Source: Corallochytrium limacisporum (Eukaryota; Opisthokonta). Taken from it: a stretch of 64,000 nt of DNA. The stretch is from contig PDIP01000003.1 in the NCBI GenBank assembly GCA_002811645.1, positions 389,519-453,518 of the forward strand, read 5' to 3'. Position 1 is the stretch's first letter; each line of letters starts with the position of its first letter. Made by a program: the position numbers and the translations under genes. Below the pieces are notes generated by a model, which was not told where the DNA came from, ran no database searches, and saw nothing but the letters and a program-made list of their open reading frames with translations. Shown piece by piece: positions 10,634 to 20,236 of this stretch.

Positions 10634-12538
10634 TTACCAGATGTGTAAATCAGGAGCAAAGTGCTGACGGATGCGATCCATTTCCATCTCATGTTCCCAT
10701 GCCACATACCCGTCACGAATGATGACGAGGTCGTCATCAGAGTCATTAGAGGTCGGCCACCAATTCGCAGAACCGGTAACAGTCACATAACCATCAATCA
10801 CGGCAAATTTCTCATGGATTGCTGCACAGTTGTCACTGTGCCACATGGTCTTGATTTTGACCATCCGAATTCCGTGTTGGTTCAATCCCCAATGCGAGTG
10901 GTCAGCCGGAATCAGGCGGGTCTTATACTGGCCACCGTCATGAGTATTCTTTTCCAGGAAGATCGTTACCTTTACGCCACGCTGGGCGGCAGCCAGAAGA
11001 TCACGAAACAGGTCGGACTCTACACCATTCTCCCAAAATATCATAGGTCTTAAAACGAACATGGTTATGTTGATCCGATGTTGGGCCTTCTGCACCTCTG
11101 AGCAAATGGCTTTTGTAGCATTTCTGTGTAGTAAGAATGAAGAACAGGAATCAGTTAGCATGTCAGTTCAAACGTAGTTATACCATAGTTAAGGTTCCCA
11201 TGTCGAACCCCGTAATAGAGATATTAAAAGTCATACTTACTGCCAGTGCGTGTAAATAACATCCACCTTATTATGTGGGTTGGGATGGGGCAATTGGAGA
11301 GGTGGATTGCCTCGGATGCATTCAAACATGGCAAGATACACTCTTGCAACATCATGATGCTCAACCACAATCAAGTTCTCGTGGTTTACTTCAAACGCTC
11401 TCCTTTCCCAGTTGCAGGAGCCGGTCAGTGTCGTGTGGCCGTCGATAACAGCAAATTTGGTGTGCATGGATGCGTGCTCAATCTCTGGACGGATCACGGC
11501 AGTGTAGGCAACTCCGTTCAGCATGAGCCTCTTGAAGCCTTCGTTATAAAAGTACTCTCTGTTCAGCACCTTCTCCGAGGTGATGAGATGGATTTTGACA
11601 CCACGATTCTTTGCGTGAAGTAGACAATCGACCACCCCAGAATCATTGATGTTATAGATGGCGGCATGAATTGTGTGTTTCGCGCTGTTGATCAAGTTGC
11701 ATATCTCAGTACGGACGTTGTTATTGCGAGTAAAGTACACCCGGACCGGCGTGTCGTGGTTCACATGAATGCCGTGAATGGTCTCTCCACGCCACCGCTC
11801 AATATGCCCGGAATGTTGGAATCCAATGACACCAACATGGTTGTTGTCCCGATTAAAGAGTTCCCATCTGCAGCGCGACGGCCCGAAGAGACCAAACGGT
11901 TTTCCGTTGGAGTCATCCTCTGCCATCATCAAATGTGCCACAACTCGAGTAACCTGGCCGACATGCCAAAAATTGTCATTGAATTGGAATTTGACATGGT
12001 GCGTCTCATATCGTTCATGTGCCCTATGCATAACATACTGATGGTGTTCCCAAACCCGATGGCCTCCAGTGGTGGTGTGCTCGATATCCAGCACTAGGTT
12101 AATAGTTTTGTGATGGCTCTGATACTCCCGATTTGATGGATACATCCAAATCTGGGCGGTGCAGACATCGTGGTATGTGGTACTGTGGACGTCTTTGATA
12201 CGGTTCCCATGCGGATCAGCAAGTCTGAAGTCTAGTAGACAGGGAACTGTTTGCCTCCAATCGTGTTGAAGGTATGTTTGGCAATCGTGTGTGACATGAA
12301 AGTGATGGTCCGGACCATCCTCGAAGAAGTAGTGATTGCTACCATCGTTGGGATTCATTTGCAAGAACTTATACACCATGTCAGTTCCCTCGTTCCACCA
12401 CAGAGATCCTTCCCATTTGAACTTACCATGATCTTGCCTGCACTGAAGTCGGAGGAGCTCTCGTCCATGGATGAATACATAGACCTCGCAACCAGGCTGG
12501 GCCCAGCAGTCACAGCACAATGTTAACTGCTTTCCCAT
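10634..12538 (-). CDS. Two-HKD phospholipase-D-superfamily protein, His-rich N terminus, one intron
   Basis: Exon 1 is 12538-11241 and exon 2 is 11123-10634, separated by a 117 bp intron (11124-11240). The intron has a GTAAGT donor, a TGCTAAC branch-like site and an ACACAG acceptor; splicing restores the frame and gives 595 residues. Each half carries one PLD catalytic motif: HTKFAVIDGHTTLTGSCNW near the end of exon 1 and HEKFAVIDGYVTVTGSANW in exon 2. A complete two-HKD active site therefore exists only after splicing. The family cleaves or transfers phosphodiester bonds in phospholipids or nucleic acids; the substrate cannot be told here. The first ~270 residues are unusually rich in His and Trp and match no domain I know. 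Start 12538 was chosen because VYVFIHGRELLRLQC soon follows; an upstream Met at 12589 is possible. It is tail-to-tail with cystinosin. Confidence 0.8.
11124..11240 (-). other. Spliceosomal intron in the PLD-like gene
   Basis: Read on the minus strand: donor GTAAGTATG at 11240, TGCTAAC about 30 nt before the end, acceptor TACTACACAG ending at 11124. Both flanking frames are open and homologous to successive PLD halves, and the junction codon (CA|A, Gln) keeps the frame. Confidence 0.85.
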
Positions 12539-13946
12539 ATTTCTAGACTGGCACATTTCACAAGATTCGATGTTATAAACTAGTATCAAACGAACTCAAC
12601 ATGGCCAGAAACTGCTGTCTAGACCAACTACAGGGAAGACGATGAAAGAATCTATTTACCGGACAGGTAGCCGAACGTAGACCGCATGCATTCCGGAATC
12701 ATCACGTGCACTGCAGCTTCCCATCTGAAATACATGTGCAAAGACTGTCGGATCTCATTACGTAAGTGCTCATTCAAGTGGACGAAAGGATAAGAACAGC
12801 CACTCCGCTACGTGAGACCCGTTCATAGTGAGAGGGAGAAAATGGTACAAAGTGGTACTCCTCAACGTAGATCAATGAAATATACGAATATTCCTCCTGA
12901 TTCAATCAGAGGCAGAGAATTGCCGCTCTCTCCTTGTCAACTCGGGATGAGAAAGTGGGAAACTTACCGAGAGCCCACGAAAATTTGCTGTGGATACCAC
13001 ACAGAGGATAGGGACCCAACGCATGAACAATAAATGTGCAGCAGCTGGAGGATTCATCAGGTTCGAAAAACCTGATCCGCACTCTCATTCACCTGTACGA
13101 TGTTTCTATCCGTTGTGCACATCCCAGTGCCTCTGGTTTCGAAAAACTGTACAGTAATTCTATATGAAGCCGATACCCACTTTGAAGCAAAGAGCAGCTG
13201 CAACAGCCTTAGGTAGTACAGTATGGGAACGGCCCATTCCATTGGTCGCAAAATCAGAAACAAATCAACAGGTGAGCACACCCTTCCTGAGTACTGGGAC
13301 TGCTGTGCTTGATGATGCTGGTGCTGTGATTTGTTCTTTTTGTTTTCTCTTCATGCACAATGTGTGAAGCGGGTACCCGAATGTGCACACTAATGGAAAC
13401 ATGGCTGGACGTATATACACTCTCTCATGGGCGGGGAAGGGTTTTGCTCGGGCGCTCCCCATAGCCCCGATAGTGCAACCGTGGAATGGGGCGCCACTAT
13501 CTCCGCAGTTTTTATCATTCTGGAACGCTGTGTGTCTGTTATTGTTCCCTTCTGTCCCTGTTATCGCGCCTTACACCATCTCTATAATTGAACAAGTCAG
13601 TACAAAGAGCCCGGAGAGGGCCCAGCGAACACAAAATGTACATACCAAAAATCGCCAAACAAGGTAGCAGGAAAATTGTTCTTTCGTCCGGGCTTGCGGC
13701 ACTTGACAGCTTTTGACGTCGTGATCTGGGTACCCACCGGATAGCAGATACGCACATCACGGACCAGGTAGTAGAGTCTCCGCATCAGCCGTGCCCAAGG
13801 TGTCTCGAATGGCACCATCGCTCGGGCCCTCTAGATCTTTACGCATATTACGCAGTACAGAAAATAGGTGGATCGTTCGCACACTAGATGGTTCACGAAA
13901 TGATCAATTGTTGAAGACTTGTTTTGATTTTTCAACCACTCACTAG

Positions 13947-13986
13947 CCCCCCCCCCCCCCCCGCCCCCCGGGGCCCCCGGGGGGCT
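13947..13986. repeat. Long oligo(C)-oligo(G) palindrome
   Basis: TAG followed by about 15 C, G, six C, four G, five C and six G, then CTA. The TAG...CTA ends pair, so the palindrome extends beyond the homopolymers. It is the longest such element in the window. Confidence 0.8.
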
Positions 13987-14278
13987 ACAATTTCTTATAG
14001 GCTGAGTACTGCAAAGAGGTGCATGTGTGCATAATAGGAGGCAGGAATCGGCGAAGATGTGGGCTGCTGCAGGGGCGCCCCACCCAACTTCTGCCGCGGG
14101 GGACAGAATTTTTTTTGGTGGCGAAACACCGGGCATTCCTTCACCGCTAACGGGGATCGGCGGCATCAGTCACCCAATTGCCTAAGAATAGTAGTTCCAC
14201 TGGTTATGGTTTAGGCGGATAGACCGCCTCGACTGCTCGGTTTGGTGCGTTTGCTGGAGTTGTTGCAACGAAAGGGTT

Positions 14279-14291
14279 GGTTATTTGAATG
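14279..14291 (+). promoter_or_regulatory. Promoter-like motif upstream of p53-family gene
   Basis: GGTTATTTGAATG, a good copy of the recurrent motif, but 168 nt from the ATG instead of the usual 74-108. The leader may be longer here. Confidence 0.35.
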
Positions 14292-14446
14292 ACTCAGCAG
14301 GAAGACACATTACTATGTGCGGACATCATTGAACTGTGTTCCTAACAAGCTTCTTCCTCCACAAAAACACGAGAGTGAGCATGCAGTAAGAAATTCAAAT
14401 TGAATCTTTGGTTGCGAGCACGAGTACAGAATAACACTACAACAGA

Positions 14447-16318
14447 ATGAGTTTCCAGCAGCGGGGACCGATGAAGGCTCCTCCTCCGCCTCTGGATCTA
14501 CAGGGAAGCGGTGCCAATCGTCCGGAACTGATGAGGCAACAGAGCCAAGATGGTGCTGAACGTGCTATCACTGCATTGGCACAGGTTGCTTTCCAGGAGT
14601 CGGTTGCACTGGTCGAGGGTCGCATTCAATTTGTTGACCGTAATCAGGTGCTCAACCAGCAAACAAACGGTGGACCTGGGAATGCAAATGGGGAGGAAGC
14701 GAAGCCGCAGAGTACAGAGCCCTCGAAAGATTCATCTGCTTTGCTCCTGGATGTTCCAATGGCCGACATTGGCCTCTTGCTGAACAAGGAGCAGGAAGAA
14801 GAGTTGAAAAAGGAAGTGAAGCGCAAGGTCACCTATTTTGATGTCGACATTCCGACTCACAAACCATTCGGCGCCTTCAGCAAAAAGTTGGAGAAACTTT
14901 TCGCTCTCCCTCACGTTCCATACCTGTTCTCCTTTTACACGCCAATCACAGAGGGTTCCATCCAGATCAAGTTGAAATTTAAGAATCCGTACTACCAGCA
15001 TGAGCCCGTCGAGCGGTGTGAGCAGTGTTCGAAAAAAGAGGAACCGCAGCCAGATGCGCCGAAGCACTTCGTGACCTGCACTGCCGATGAGCGCGGAGAA
15101 TCGAACGCCGAACACACTATCACAGACGACGGACCGATCGTGACAATGCGATTCAACCTGCAACGAGAGGTTGCTCCACGAGTCAACACTGGATCTGGGA
15201 ACGTGCACTGCGTGCAGCGTAACTTGAAGTTTGGATGCTTGAATTCTCATCTTGGTGGCAAAAACAAACGTGACCTTGAGATCAACTTGAGCTTGCTATC
15301 CACAGAGGGAGTGCAGCTGGCAAGCAAAACCATAGACCTGAAGGTCTGCAAGCGACCCCAGCGTGATGCCGATCTCGAAGAGCAGGGCGAGGCCATGGAA
15401 TCCGTGGATGCGATGGGGATGTACGGTAACGTTCCGCAGGGACAGCGTCCACCGCAGGAAGAGAAAGACAAGAGTAAAGAGGATTGGCACCTTATCAAGG
15501 TCCGAGACTTCGAGGACTGGAAGCTTCTTAATCAAATGGCTGAAGCCTTGAGCTTTTTCCGGGAACATGTTCACAACGCATATAGTCAGAAGCTTTTATC
15601 TGGGCAGAAGGGTGAGGACCAGGATATTGGAAGTAAACGGGGACCGCCGGACGCTGATGGGCCAGCAGCGAAGCTGCGCAAACTTTCTCCTGAGGAGAAT
15701 CAGCGCACGTTGTATGAATGGCTTGAGCGTAATGGCCTGAAACAGCTGCAACCGGTGTTGGCATCAAACAATGTCCATTCCTTCGATGATCTCTGGAGCA
15801 TCTGTGCCAGTGAACAGGTCCCCTTTTTGCCGGGTGATGTCAAGCAGAAGATGAAAACTATTCTAGAGAAAGACAATCCACGGGCGGATGCAGTACGGGA
15901 CGCATTCGAGAATGCCACCCGGCTGCTGTTGAAGATGGAGATAACCAAAGTGTTCGATCTCAATGACTCACAGGGAAACGCATTCAAAGGCCTCCAACGC
16001 AACGCTGTCCCAACCCCTGCTGCACCGCTATCTGCAATTTTGCCATCTCCAGCCCGGTTTACAACCCAAAATGCCGATTGGCTCCTGCAAGCTGGAAGCC
16101 TGGACGAGCTTAACGTACGTTTTGCCAATCCTTTTAGTCCCCTTATCACTCCGGGACTACAGGCTGAATTGCTTAGTGGACAGAATCATTTCTTTGGACA
16201 GAACAGTTTGGACATGATCCACCAGCAACAGCAGACTAACGAGCGTCTTGGGATTGGCCTTAATCCCACTCATGTGCAGCAGCACCAGGAGCAGCCGACT
16301 CCTGACATCTTCTTCTAA
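14447..16318 (+). CDS. p53/p63/p73-family transcription factor with tetramerization and SAM-like domains
   Basis: 623-residue intronless ORF. Residues ~128-310 align by eye with the p53 DNA-binding domain: VERCEQCSKKE matches the region around human C176/H179, KFGCLNSHLGGKNKRD matches FMCNSSCMGGMNRRP, and IDLKVCKRPQRDAD matches FEVRVCACPGRDRR. Predicted zinc ligands are Cys191, Cys194, Cys264 and His268. Residues ~346-380 (WHLIKVRDFEDWKLLNQMAEAL) match the tetramerization strand and helix of p63/p73. Residues ~418-475 look like a SAM domain, as in p63/p73. A basic stretch (KLRK, ~409-412) lies between them and could serve nuclear import. The N-terminal ~125 residues and the Gln-rich C-terminal tail are divergent; no MDM2-binding motif is evident. 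Known family role: tetrameric sequence-specific transcription factor in stress and germline protection. Lys replaces Arg at the positions of human R248 and R273 (Lys274, Lys299). Family assignment is by pattern recall, not a search, but several independent blocks agree. Confidence 0.85.
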   Translation: MSFQQRGPMKAPPPPLDLQGSGANRPELMRQQSQDGAERAITALAQVAFQESVALVEGRIQFVDRNQVLNQQTNGGPGNANGEEAKPQSTEPSKDSSALLLDVPMADIGLLLNKEQEEELKKEVKRKVTYFDVDIPTHKPFGAFSKKLEKLFALPHVPYLFSFYTPITEGSIQIKLKFKNPYYQHEPVERCEQCSKKEEPQPDAPKHFVTCTADERGESNAEHTITDDGPIVTMRFNLQREVAPRVNTGSGNVHCVQRNLKFGCLNSHLGGKNKRDLEINLSLLSTEGVQLASKTIDLKVCKRPQRDADLEEQGEAMESVDAMGMYGNVPQGQRPPQEEKDKSKEDWHLIKVRDFEDWKLLNQMAEALSFFREHVHNAYSQKLLSGQKGEDQDIGSKRGPPDADGPAAKLRKLSPEENQRTLYEWLERNGLKQLQPVLASNNVHSFDDLWSICASEQVPFLPGDVKQKMKTILEKDNPRADAVRDAFENATRLLLKMEITKVFDLNDSQGNAFKGLQRNAVPTPAAPLSAILPSPARFTTQNADWLLQAGSLDELNVRFANPFSPLITPGLQAELLSGQNHFFGQNSLDMIHQQQQTNERLGIGLNPTHVQQHQEQPTPDIFF

Positions 16319-16673
16319 GCCGCAGGGCGTCATTTTTAACTATTAAAAGCTTCAACGAACTGTATGCGTGTGGATCAGGTGCATGAATCAATGTACAGGA
16401 AATGGACCATGCTCCCCTTCTTCCTCATTCCCAACCCCACCCGTGCAGGTGGAGGCTCAGGGAAAAAGCTAGCCATCCACACCCGCACGTTCTGTTTTTC
16501 AAAACTGCGCTAGAAATTGAATGGGAAAGATTTTGCGAGTGCAACCCATTCTGCCTTCAGAGTGAATTGAAGGCTATTTTACATCCTCAGGCCTATTAAA
16601 GGAATGTGCACAAGAGAAGTGTTGAATCATCGCTAGAAAGGGCGTAAAGGGTGTTATCGCGAATGCAACCACC
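16319..16673. other. Intergenic between p53-family gene and TIM21
   Basis: 355 bp with two promoter-like motifs near its end (16572 and 16590) and no coding signal. Confidence 0.5.
16572..16600 (+). promoter_or_regulatory. Tandem promoter-like motifs of TIM21
   Basis: GGCTATTTTAC at 16572 and GGCCTATTAAA at 16590, 102 and 84 nt before the ATG. Both resemble the recurrent RGYTATTNNA element. Confidence 0.5.
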
Positions 16674-17306
16674 ATGCGGGTCTTTTCGCGTCTGCGGTCA
16701 GGGCCAGCGGTGTGGCGAATGCTGCTGCGTACTGAGCCACAATGCACGGGAAAAATTTCAACAGCCTCCAGGCGCATGTATGCAACACATAAAGATGGTC
16801 AGGCGGCGCCTAAGCAAAGCTTGTCTCGGTATCCAACAAAGCAACAGACCACAGCCGTTGGAACGGCACGCAAGGTTGTTGAGACTTCTAAGGATGTTGC
16901 TTATACAGGAGTAATTCTCGCTGGATTGGCATTTGTAGGCATTATCATGTACACTGTGACTAGTGAATTATTTAGCTCCGACTCTCGGAATTCGATCTAC
17001 CAAGACGCTCTTAAGAAATGCAAAGATAGTACGGAACTCATGGAGACCCTCGGAAGCGGTGTGAAGGCATTTGGGGAGGAAACTCGCCGCGGTCGTAGGC
17101 GCCATGTTAGACACCAGGAATTCTGGGTCGGTGAAAGACAGTTCATGCGTTTGCATTTCTATGTTCAGGGAGAACGGGATCGAGGGACGGTGCATGTCGA
17201 CATGGAGAAGAACGATAAGGGCAAGTACGAATACCGATTGCTGTGGGTGGAGGTGCCTGGTCAGGGCCTGCCCTCCAAGCAAATTGTGATCCTGGATAAC
17301 CGGTAA
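16674..17306 (+). CDS. TIMM21: Mitochondrial import inner membrane translocase subunit Tim21
   Basis: 210 residues. The N terminus is basic and Ser/Arg-rich (MRVFSRLRSG...) and fits a mitochondrial presequence. One membrane helix follows at about 76-98 (VAYTGVILAGLAFVGIIMY). The soluble C-terminal domain begins with SSDSRNSIYQDALKKCK and continues with FYVQGERDRGTVHVDMEK and YRLLWVEVP, matching the Tim21 intermembrane-space domain. Known role: Tim21 links TOM to TIM23 during preprotein sorting and helps respiratory-complex assembly. The ATG at 16674 opens the presequence. It is tail-to-tail with the SPF27-like gene, 64 bp apart. Confidence 0.9.
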   Translation: MRVFSRLRSGPAVWRMLLRTEPQCTGKISTASRRMYATHKDGQAAPKQSLSRYPTKQQTTAVGTARKVVETSKDVAYTGVILAGLAFVGIIMYTVTSELFSSDSRNSIYQDALKKCKDSTELMETLGSGVKAFGEETRRGRRRHVRHQEFWVGERQFMRLHFYVQGERDRGTVHVDMEKNDKGKYEYRLLWVEVPGQGLPSKQIVILDNR

Positions 17307-17370
17307 TGAGGACGGGGCACTCTCAACTGTAATTGTAATATAGCCTTTTTAGGATTCCTTTTGTTTAAGG

Positions 17371-17898
17371 TCATGAGATTGACGATGGTTCTGTCATATT
17401 GCTTCTCTCAAGACGCCGGCGGTTGATCTCGTCGATAGAGCTCTCGACGCCTGCCTCTCGAGTGCTCATCTGCTGCTGAAGATACTGTAAAACAGTTTCT
17501 TGCCTATTGTAAACGTTATTTCCAAGTCGGTGTTGGACTTCCATGTGTTCTTTGGCACGCTGGACGTGAGCTATTGTGGCGGTGAGCTTGTCAATGTCCT
17601 CACTGCCTAGTGCCTCATGTGTGGCCGATGTGTCATAATCCTTGGTGCCACTCCCCGTAGTTGGTTCGGGCGGGCTCCCGGGATCATTAGGGTCTGTGCC
17701 CAACTTTTTTCGTATGATAGCTTTAATTTCTGATTGACTTACAGATCCTATCTCCTCTTTGATCGACTGCAAGGCTGCCTCTTGCTCATGAGCAGCCAAT
17801 GGGTCTGTCCCATCCGCATATGCAGCAAAGTCTAGCCCATGACCCAATCGCTTTTGCGCGATCTCAGAAGCTAAGGATCCATGGTTTGGGGTAGACAT
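17371..17898 (-). CDS. SPF27/BCAS2-like splicing factor (tentative)
   Basis: 175 residues, largely helical and charged. The C-terminal ~65 residues (EHMEVQHRLGNNVYNRQETV ... SSIDEINRRRLERS) resemble the coiled-coil end of SPF27/BCAS2, where human has [20 protein letters not shown] and later DLNWQRK. SPF27 is a subunit of the PRP19/NTC complex that activates the spliceosome. The N-terminal LPY motif usual in SPF27 is not visible, and the middle contains a Pro/Gly/Thr-rich linker, so another coiled-coil family remains possible. A motif copy sits 85 nt upstream of the ATG. Convergent with TIM21. Confidence 0.5.
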   Translation of the reverse strand: MSTPNHGSLASEIAQKRLGHGLDFAAYADGTDPLAAHEQEAALQSIKEEIGSVSQSEIKAIIRKKLGTDPNDPGSPPEPTTGSGTKDYDTSATHEALGSEDIDKLTATIAHVQRAKEHMEVQHRLGNNVYNRQETVLQYLQQQMSTREAGVESSIDEINRRRLERSNMTEPSSIS

Positions 17899-17973
17899 AT
17901 TGTGGAATGCAAGGTATTTTGGTAAACAACTCAGTCATGGACATGAAGGACAACGGAAGGCTCAAATGGGGCA

Positions 17974-17983
17974 TTGAATAGCT
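17974..17983 (-). promoter_or_regulatory. Promoter-like motif of SPF27-like gene
   Basis: On the minus strand AGCTATTCAA, 85 nt before the ATG at 17898; one of 12 copies at similar spacing. Confidence 0.5.
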
Positions 17984-18148
17984 GAGCGTATTCGGGGTTC
18001 AAAGAGTGGGTAATCACGATGAGAGAATTTTATTGATCTCTCGAGCCTAAAAGGTGGGAAAGATCCGTATATCAAAAGAGCAAATAACGATCGACTCTTA
18101 TATTAACTGAGCTACTGGCACCATGGCCGGCATCTGGCCATCTAATTC

Positions 18149-18520
18149 TCACTCTATTACTTTTGAAGTGCCTGCATTTGCCACAGTATTGCTACCAAAC
18201 CGAGCATCATGCTTCTCTCTAGCGGCCCCAAGGGCGGCGTTGATCCTGTCCACATGCGCCCGGGACATTGGGACTTCGTTTGCCTTAATCTGGCGGTCGA
18301 TGTCTTTGAAACTGAGCATACACACGCCAATGAAAGCCAGTAATGCAAACGTCTGTTGCGTATATATTTTGACCACATGCTTATTTGTATGGATACGGAC
18401 AATAGGGCTGAGGTCAATGGTAACAGGCGTCCGAGCGTCAACTGTAGGGTCCGAGCTCTCCCACCACATACTCTGTATTCGTCTGTGGGTCCGACGCAAA
18501 AGAGTCATTAAGCGTAACAT
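18149..18520 (-). CDS. Small single-pass membrane protein, unknown
   Basis: 123 residues starting MLRLMTLLRRTHRR, a basic N terminus that could be a mitochondrial presequence. One hydrophobic helix is centred on residues ~56-69 (FALLAFIGVCMLSF), followed by a charged helical tail (KDIDRQIKANEVPMSRAHVD). Family not recognised. It is on the same strand as the SPF27-like gene, about 250 bp from that gene's start, and is the only minus-strand gene here that does not end opposite a plus-strand gene. Coding status rests on ORF length, the membrane segment and codon texture only. Confidence 0.5.
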   Translation of the reverse strand: MLRLMTLLRRTHRRIQSMWWESSDPTVDARTPVTIDLSPIVRIHTNKHVVKIYTQQTFALLAFIGVCMLSFKDIDRQIKANEVPMSRAHVDRINAALGAAREKHDARFGSNTVANAGTSKVIE

Positions 18521-19411
18521 ATCGAGTCTGTGTCTATCATCAATACACTACAAACCTAGCCGGAGGAATATTGCAAGATGACACCGCAGGTTTGAAGACG
18601 TGTCCCGTTGGACAGTATTCCCCTGCACTAGATTCAGACTAGGATTGACAACCCAAGAAGTCCAAAATACGATGGTTCATCCAATTATCGCAGATCCCCT
18701 GAAGTACCGCAGCAACGTAAACAGTCTTTCAGAAATTCATGCTAAAAGGCGGGCTTCGTGTTGCTGGATTGTACCCGACCCGAGATCTGTACGGCTCTGT
18801 CTCCCGGCTCCCCGTCCCCCATCTCGAGACCCTCCTCCACACAGAAAATTAACACACACAATTATCCCACTCAATATCTAACACACATTTTTTCATACTC
18901 TCCTGAAATCAGAAATTTTGCCCCACAACTGAAATTGTAGGGAGGGTGGAATTTTTTCAATCCAACGAGAAGATAAATAAGTACATTCAGTATGCCCATT
19001 GTGTCTCATCCCTCTGTGTACAATTGTACGTAGCTTCAGTATGGTCCATATATTTAGTATAAGGGGGTGATCCTCATAAAAGCCCTCCAGGGAGTGGGCA
19101 ACGCTTCGATAGTGAGAGTATTGAGGAAGTGACCGTGGGGTACAGACTCTATGGATAGAGTAAGTCTCAACTGTGGATGGTGCTGGGCCATTCAGTACAG
19201 AGTCACTGGGCGGTGACCATGCAGAATGGCCCATGATACAGTTTGAGAGACCCTCTGTGGCCTCTATTATAGCAGCAATTACTTTTCTGAACAATAATTA
19301 TTTATACAGGTAAAAGAGATCAAACGCTATTTAAAATGCGAATTCACTTCTTGCTGTTCATATCGGTTTCGGGCCATTTTTACGGGTTTATTCTGATAAC
19401 ATATTTACAAC
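18521..19411. other. Intergenic upstream of RPSA
   Basis: About 890 bp. A 133-codon open frame on the minus strand (18893-19294) has no recognisable domain and is not supported. The RPSA motif lies at 19326. Confidence 0.5.
19326..19336 (+). promoter_or_regulatory. Promoter-like motif of RPSA
   Basis: GCTATTTAAAA, 86 nt before the ATG. TATA-like member of the recurrent set. Confidence 0.55.
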
Positions 19412-20236
19412 ATGTCGGCAAACACCGCTTTGCTCGCCCCTAAGGAGGCTGATATCCTGAAGATGCTGGCCGCTGAGGTCCACATCGGTACCCCCAACTG
19501 CGGTTTCCAGTTCGAGAAGTACGTGTACTCTCGTTCTGCTTCGGGACACCACATTATTAACTTCCGCAAGACTTGGGAAAAGCTCTTGCTGGCCGCTCGC
19601 GTTCTGGCTGCCATTGAGAACCCTCAGGACATCGTTGCTTTGGGATCCCGCACCATTGCCCAGCGTGCTATTCTGAAGTTTGCTGCCCACACTGGTTGCA
19701 CCGCCGTCGCTGGCCGCTACACCCCGGGTACTTTCACTAACTATATTCAGCGCGCATACAAAGAGCCCCGCATTCTGGTTGTCCACGATCCCTACGTCGA
19801 TCACCAGCCTATCGTCGAGGCCAGCTATGTTAACATCCCTGTCATTGCCTTCTGCGACTCTGACACTCCCATGAAGAACGTTGACATTGCCATCCCCTGC
19901 AACAACAAGTCTGTCCACTCCACTGGTCTGATGTGGTGGTTCTTGGCCCGCGAGGTCTTGCGCCTGCGCGGTACCCTGAACCGCAACACTGAGTGGGACA
20001 TTATGCCCGATCTGTACTTCTACCGCTCTCCTGATGAGCAGCAGAAGGACGAAGAAGAGCAGAAGGCTAAGAATGCTGAGGAGCCTACTGCCTACGACGA
20101 GACTGTGGCCGCTGCTACCGGCTTCGATGCCGCTGCCGGATACACTGCGCCCGCCGACGAGAACTGGGGTGGCGACGGTGCTGACTGGGGTGCTACTACC
20201 GGTGGTGCTTCTGAGCAATGGGGTGCTGCCCAGTAA
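19412..20236 (+). CDS. RPSA: 40S ribosomal protein SA (uS2)
   Basis: 274 residues. Residues 1-210 are uS2: [51 protein letters not shown] and [19 protein letters not shown] are near-identical to animal and fungal RPSA. The tail is acidic ([10 protein letters not shown]) and ends with repeated Trp-containing units ([18 protein letters not shown]), resembling the laminin-receptor tail of animals. Role: small-subunit assembly and stability. Codons are strongly biased toward a subset ending in C or G, as expected of a highly expressed gene and unlike most neighbours. It is convergent with RPL35, but here an unusual 738 bp AT-rich spacer lies between the two stops. Confidence 0.97.
   Translation: MSANTALLAPKEADILKMLAAEVHIGTPNCGFQFEKYVYSRSASGHHIINFRKTWEKLLLAARVLAAIENPQDIVALGSRTIAQRAILKFAAHTGCTAVAGRYTPGTFTNYIQRAYKEPRILVVHDPYVDHQPIVEASYVNIPVIAFCDSDTPMKNVDIAIPCNNKSVHSTGLMWWFLAREVLRLRGTLNRNTEWDIMPDLYFYRSPDEQQKDEEEQKAKNAEEPTAYDETVAAATGFDAAAGYTAPADENWGGDGADWGATTGGASEQWGAAQ

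Larger units (their letters stand above)
12539..14446. other. Intergenic region between PLD-like and p53-family genes
   Basis: No gene recognised. It holds a short perfect hairpin at about 13047-13069, a large C/G tract at 13947-13986 and a promoter-like motif at 14279. Both neighbours are transcribed away from it. Confidence 0.5.

Noticed and set aside
18893-19294. 133-codon minus-strand ORF upstream of RPSA.
   Set aside because: No domain, no motif at the expected distance, and it lies in what should be the RPSA promoter region.
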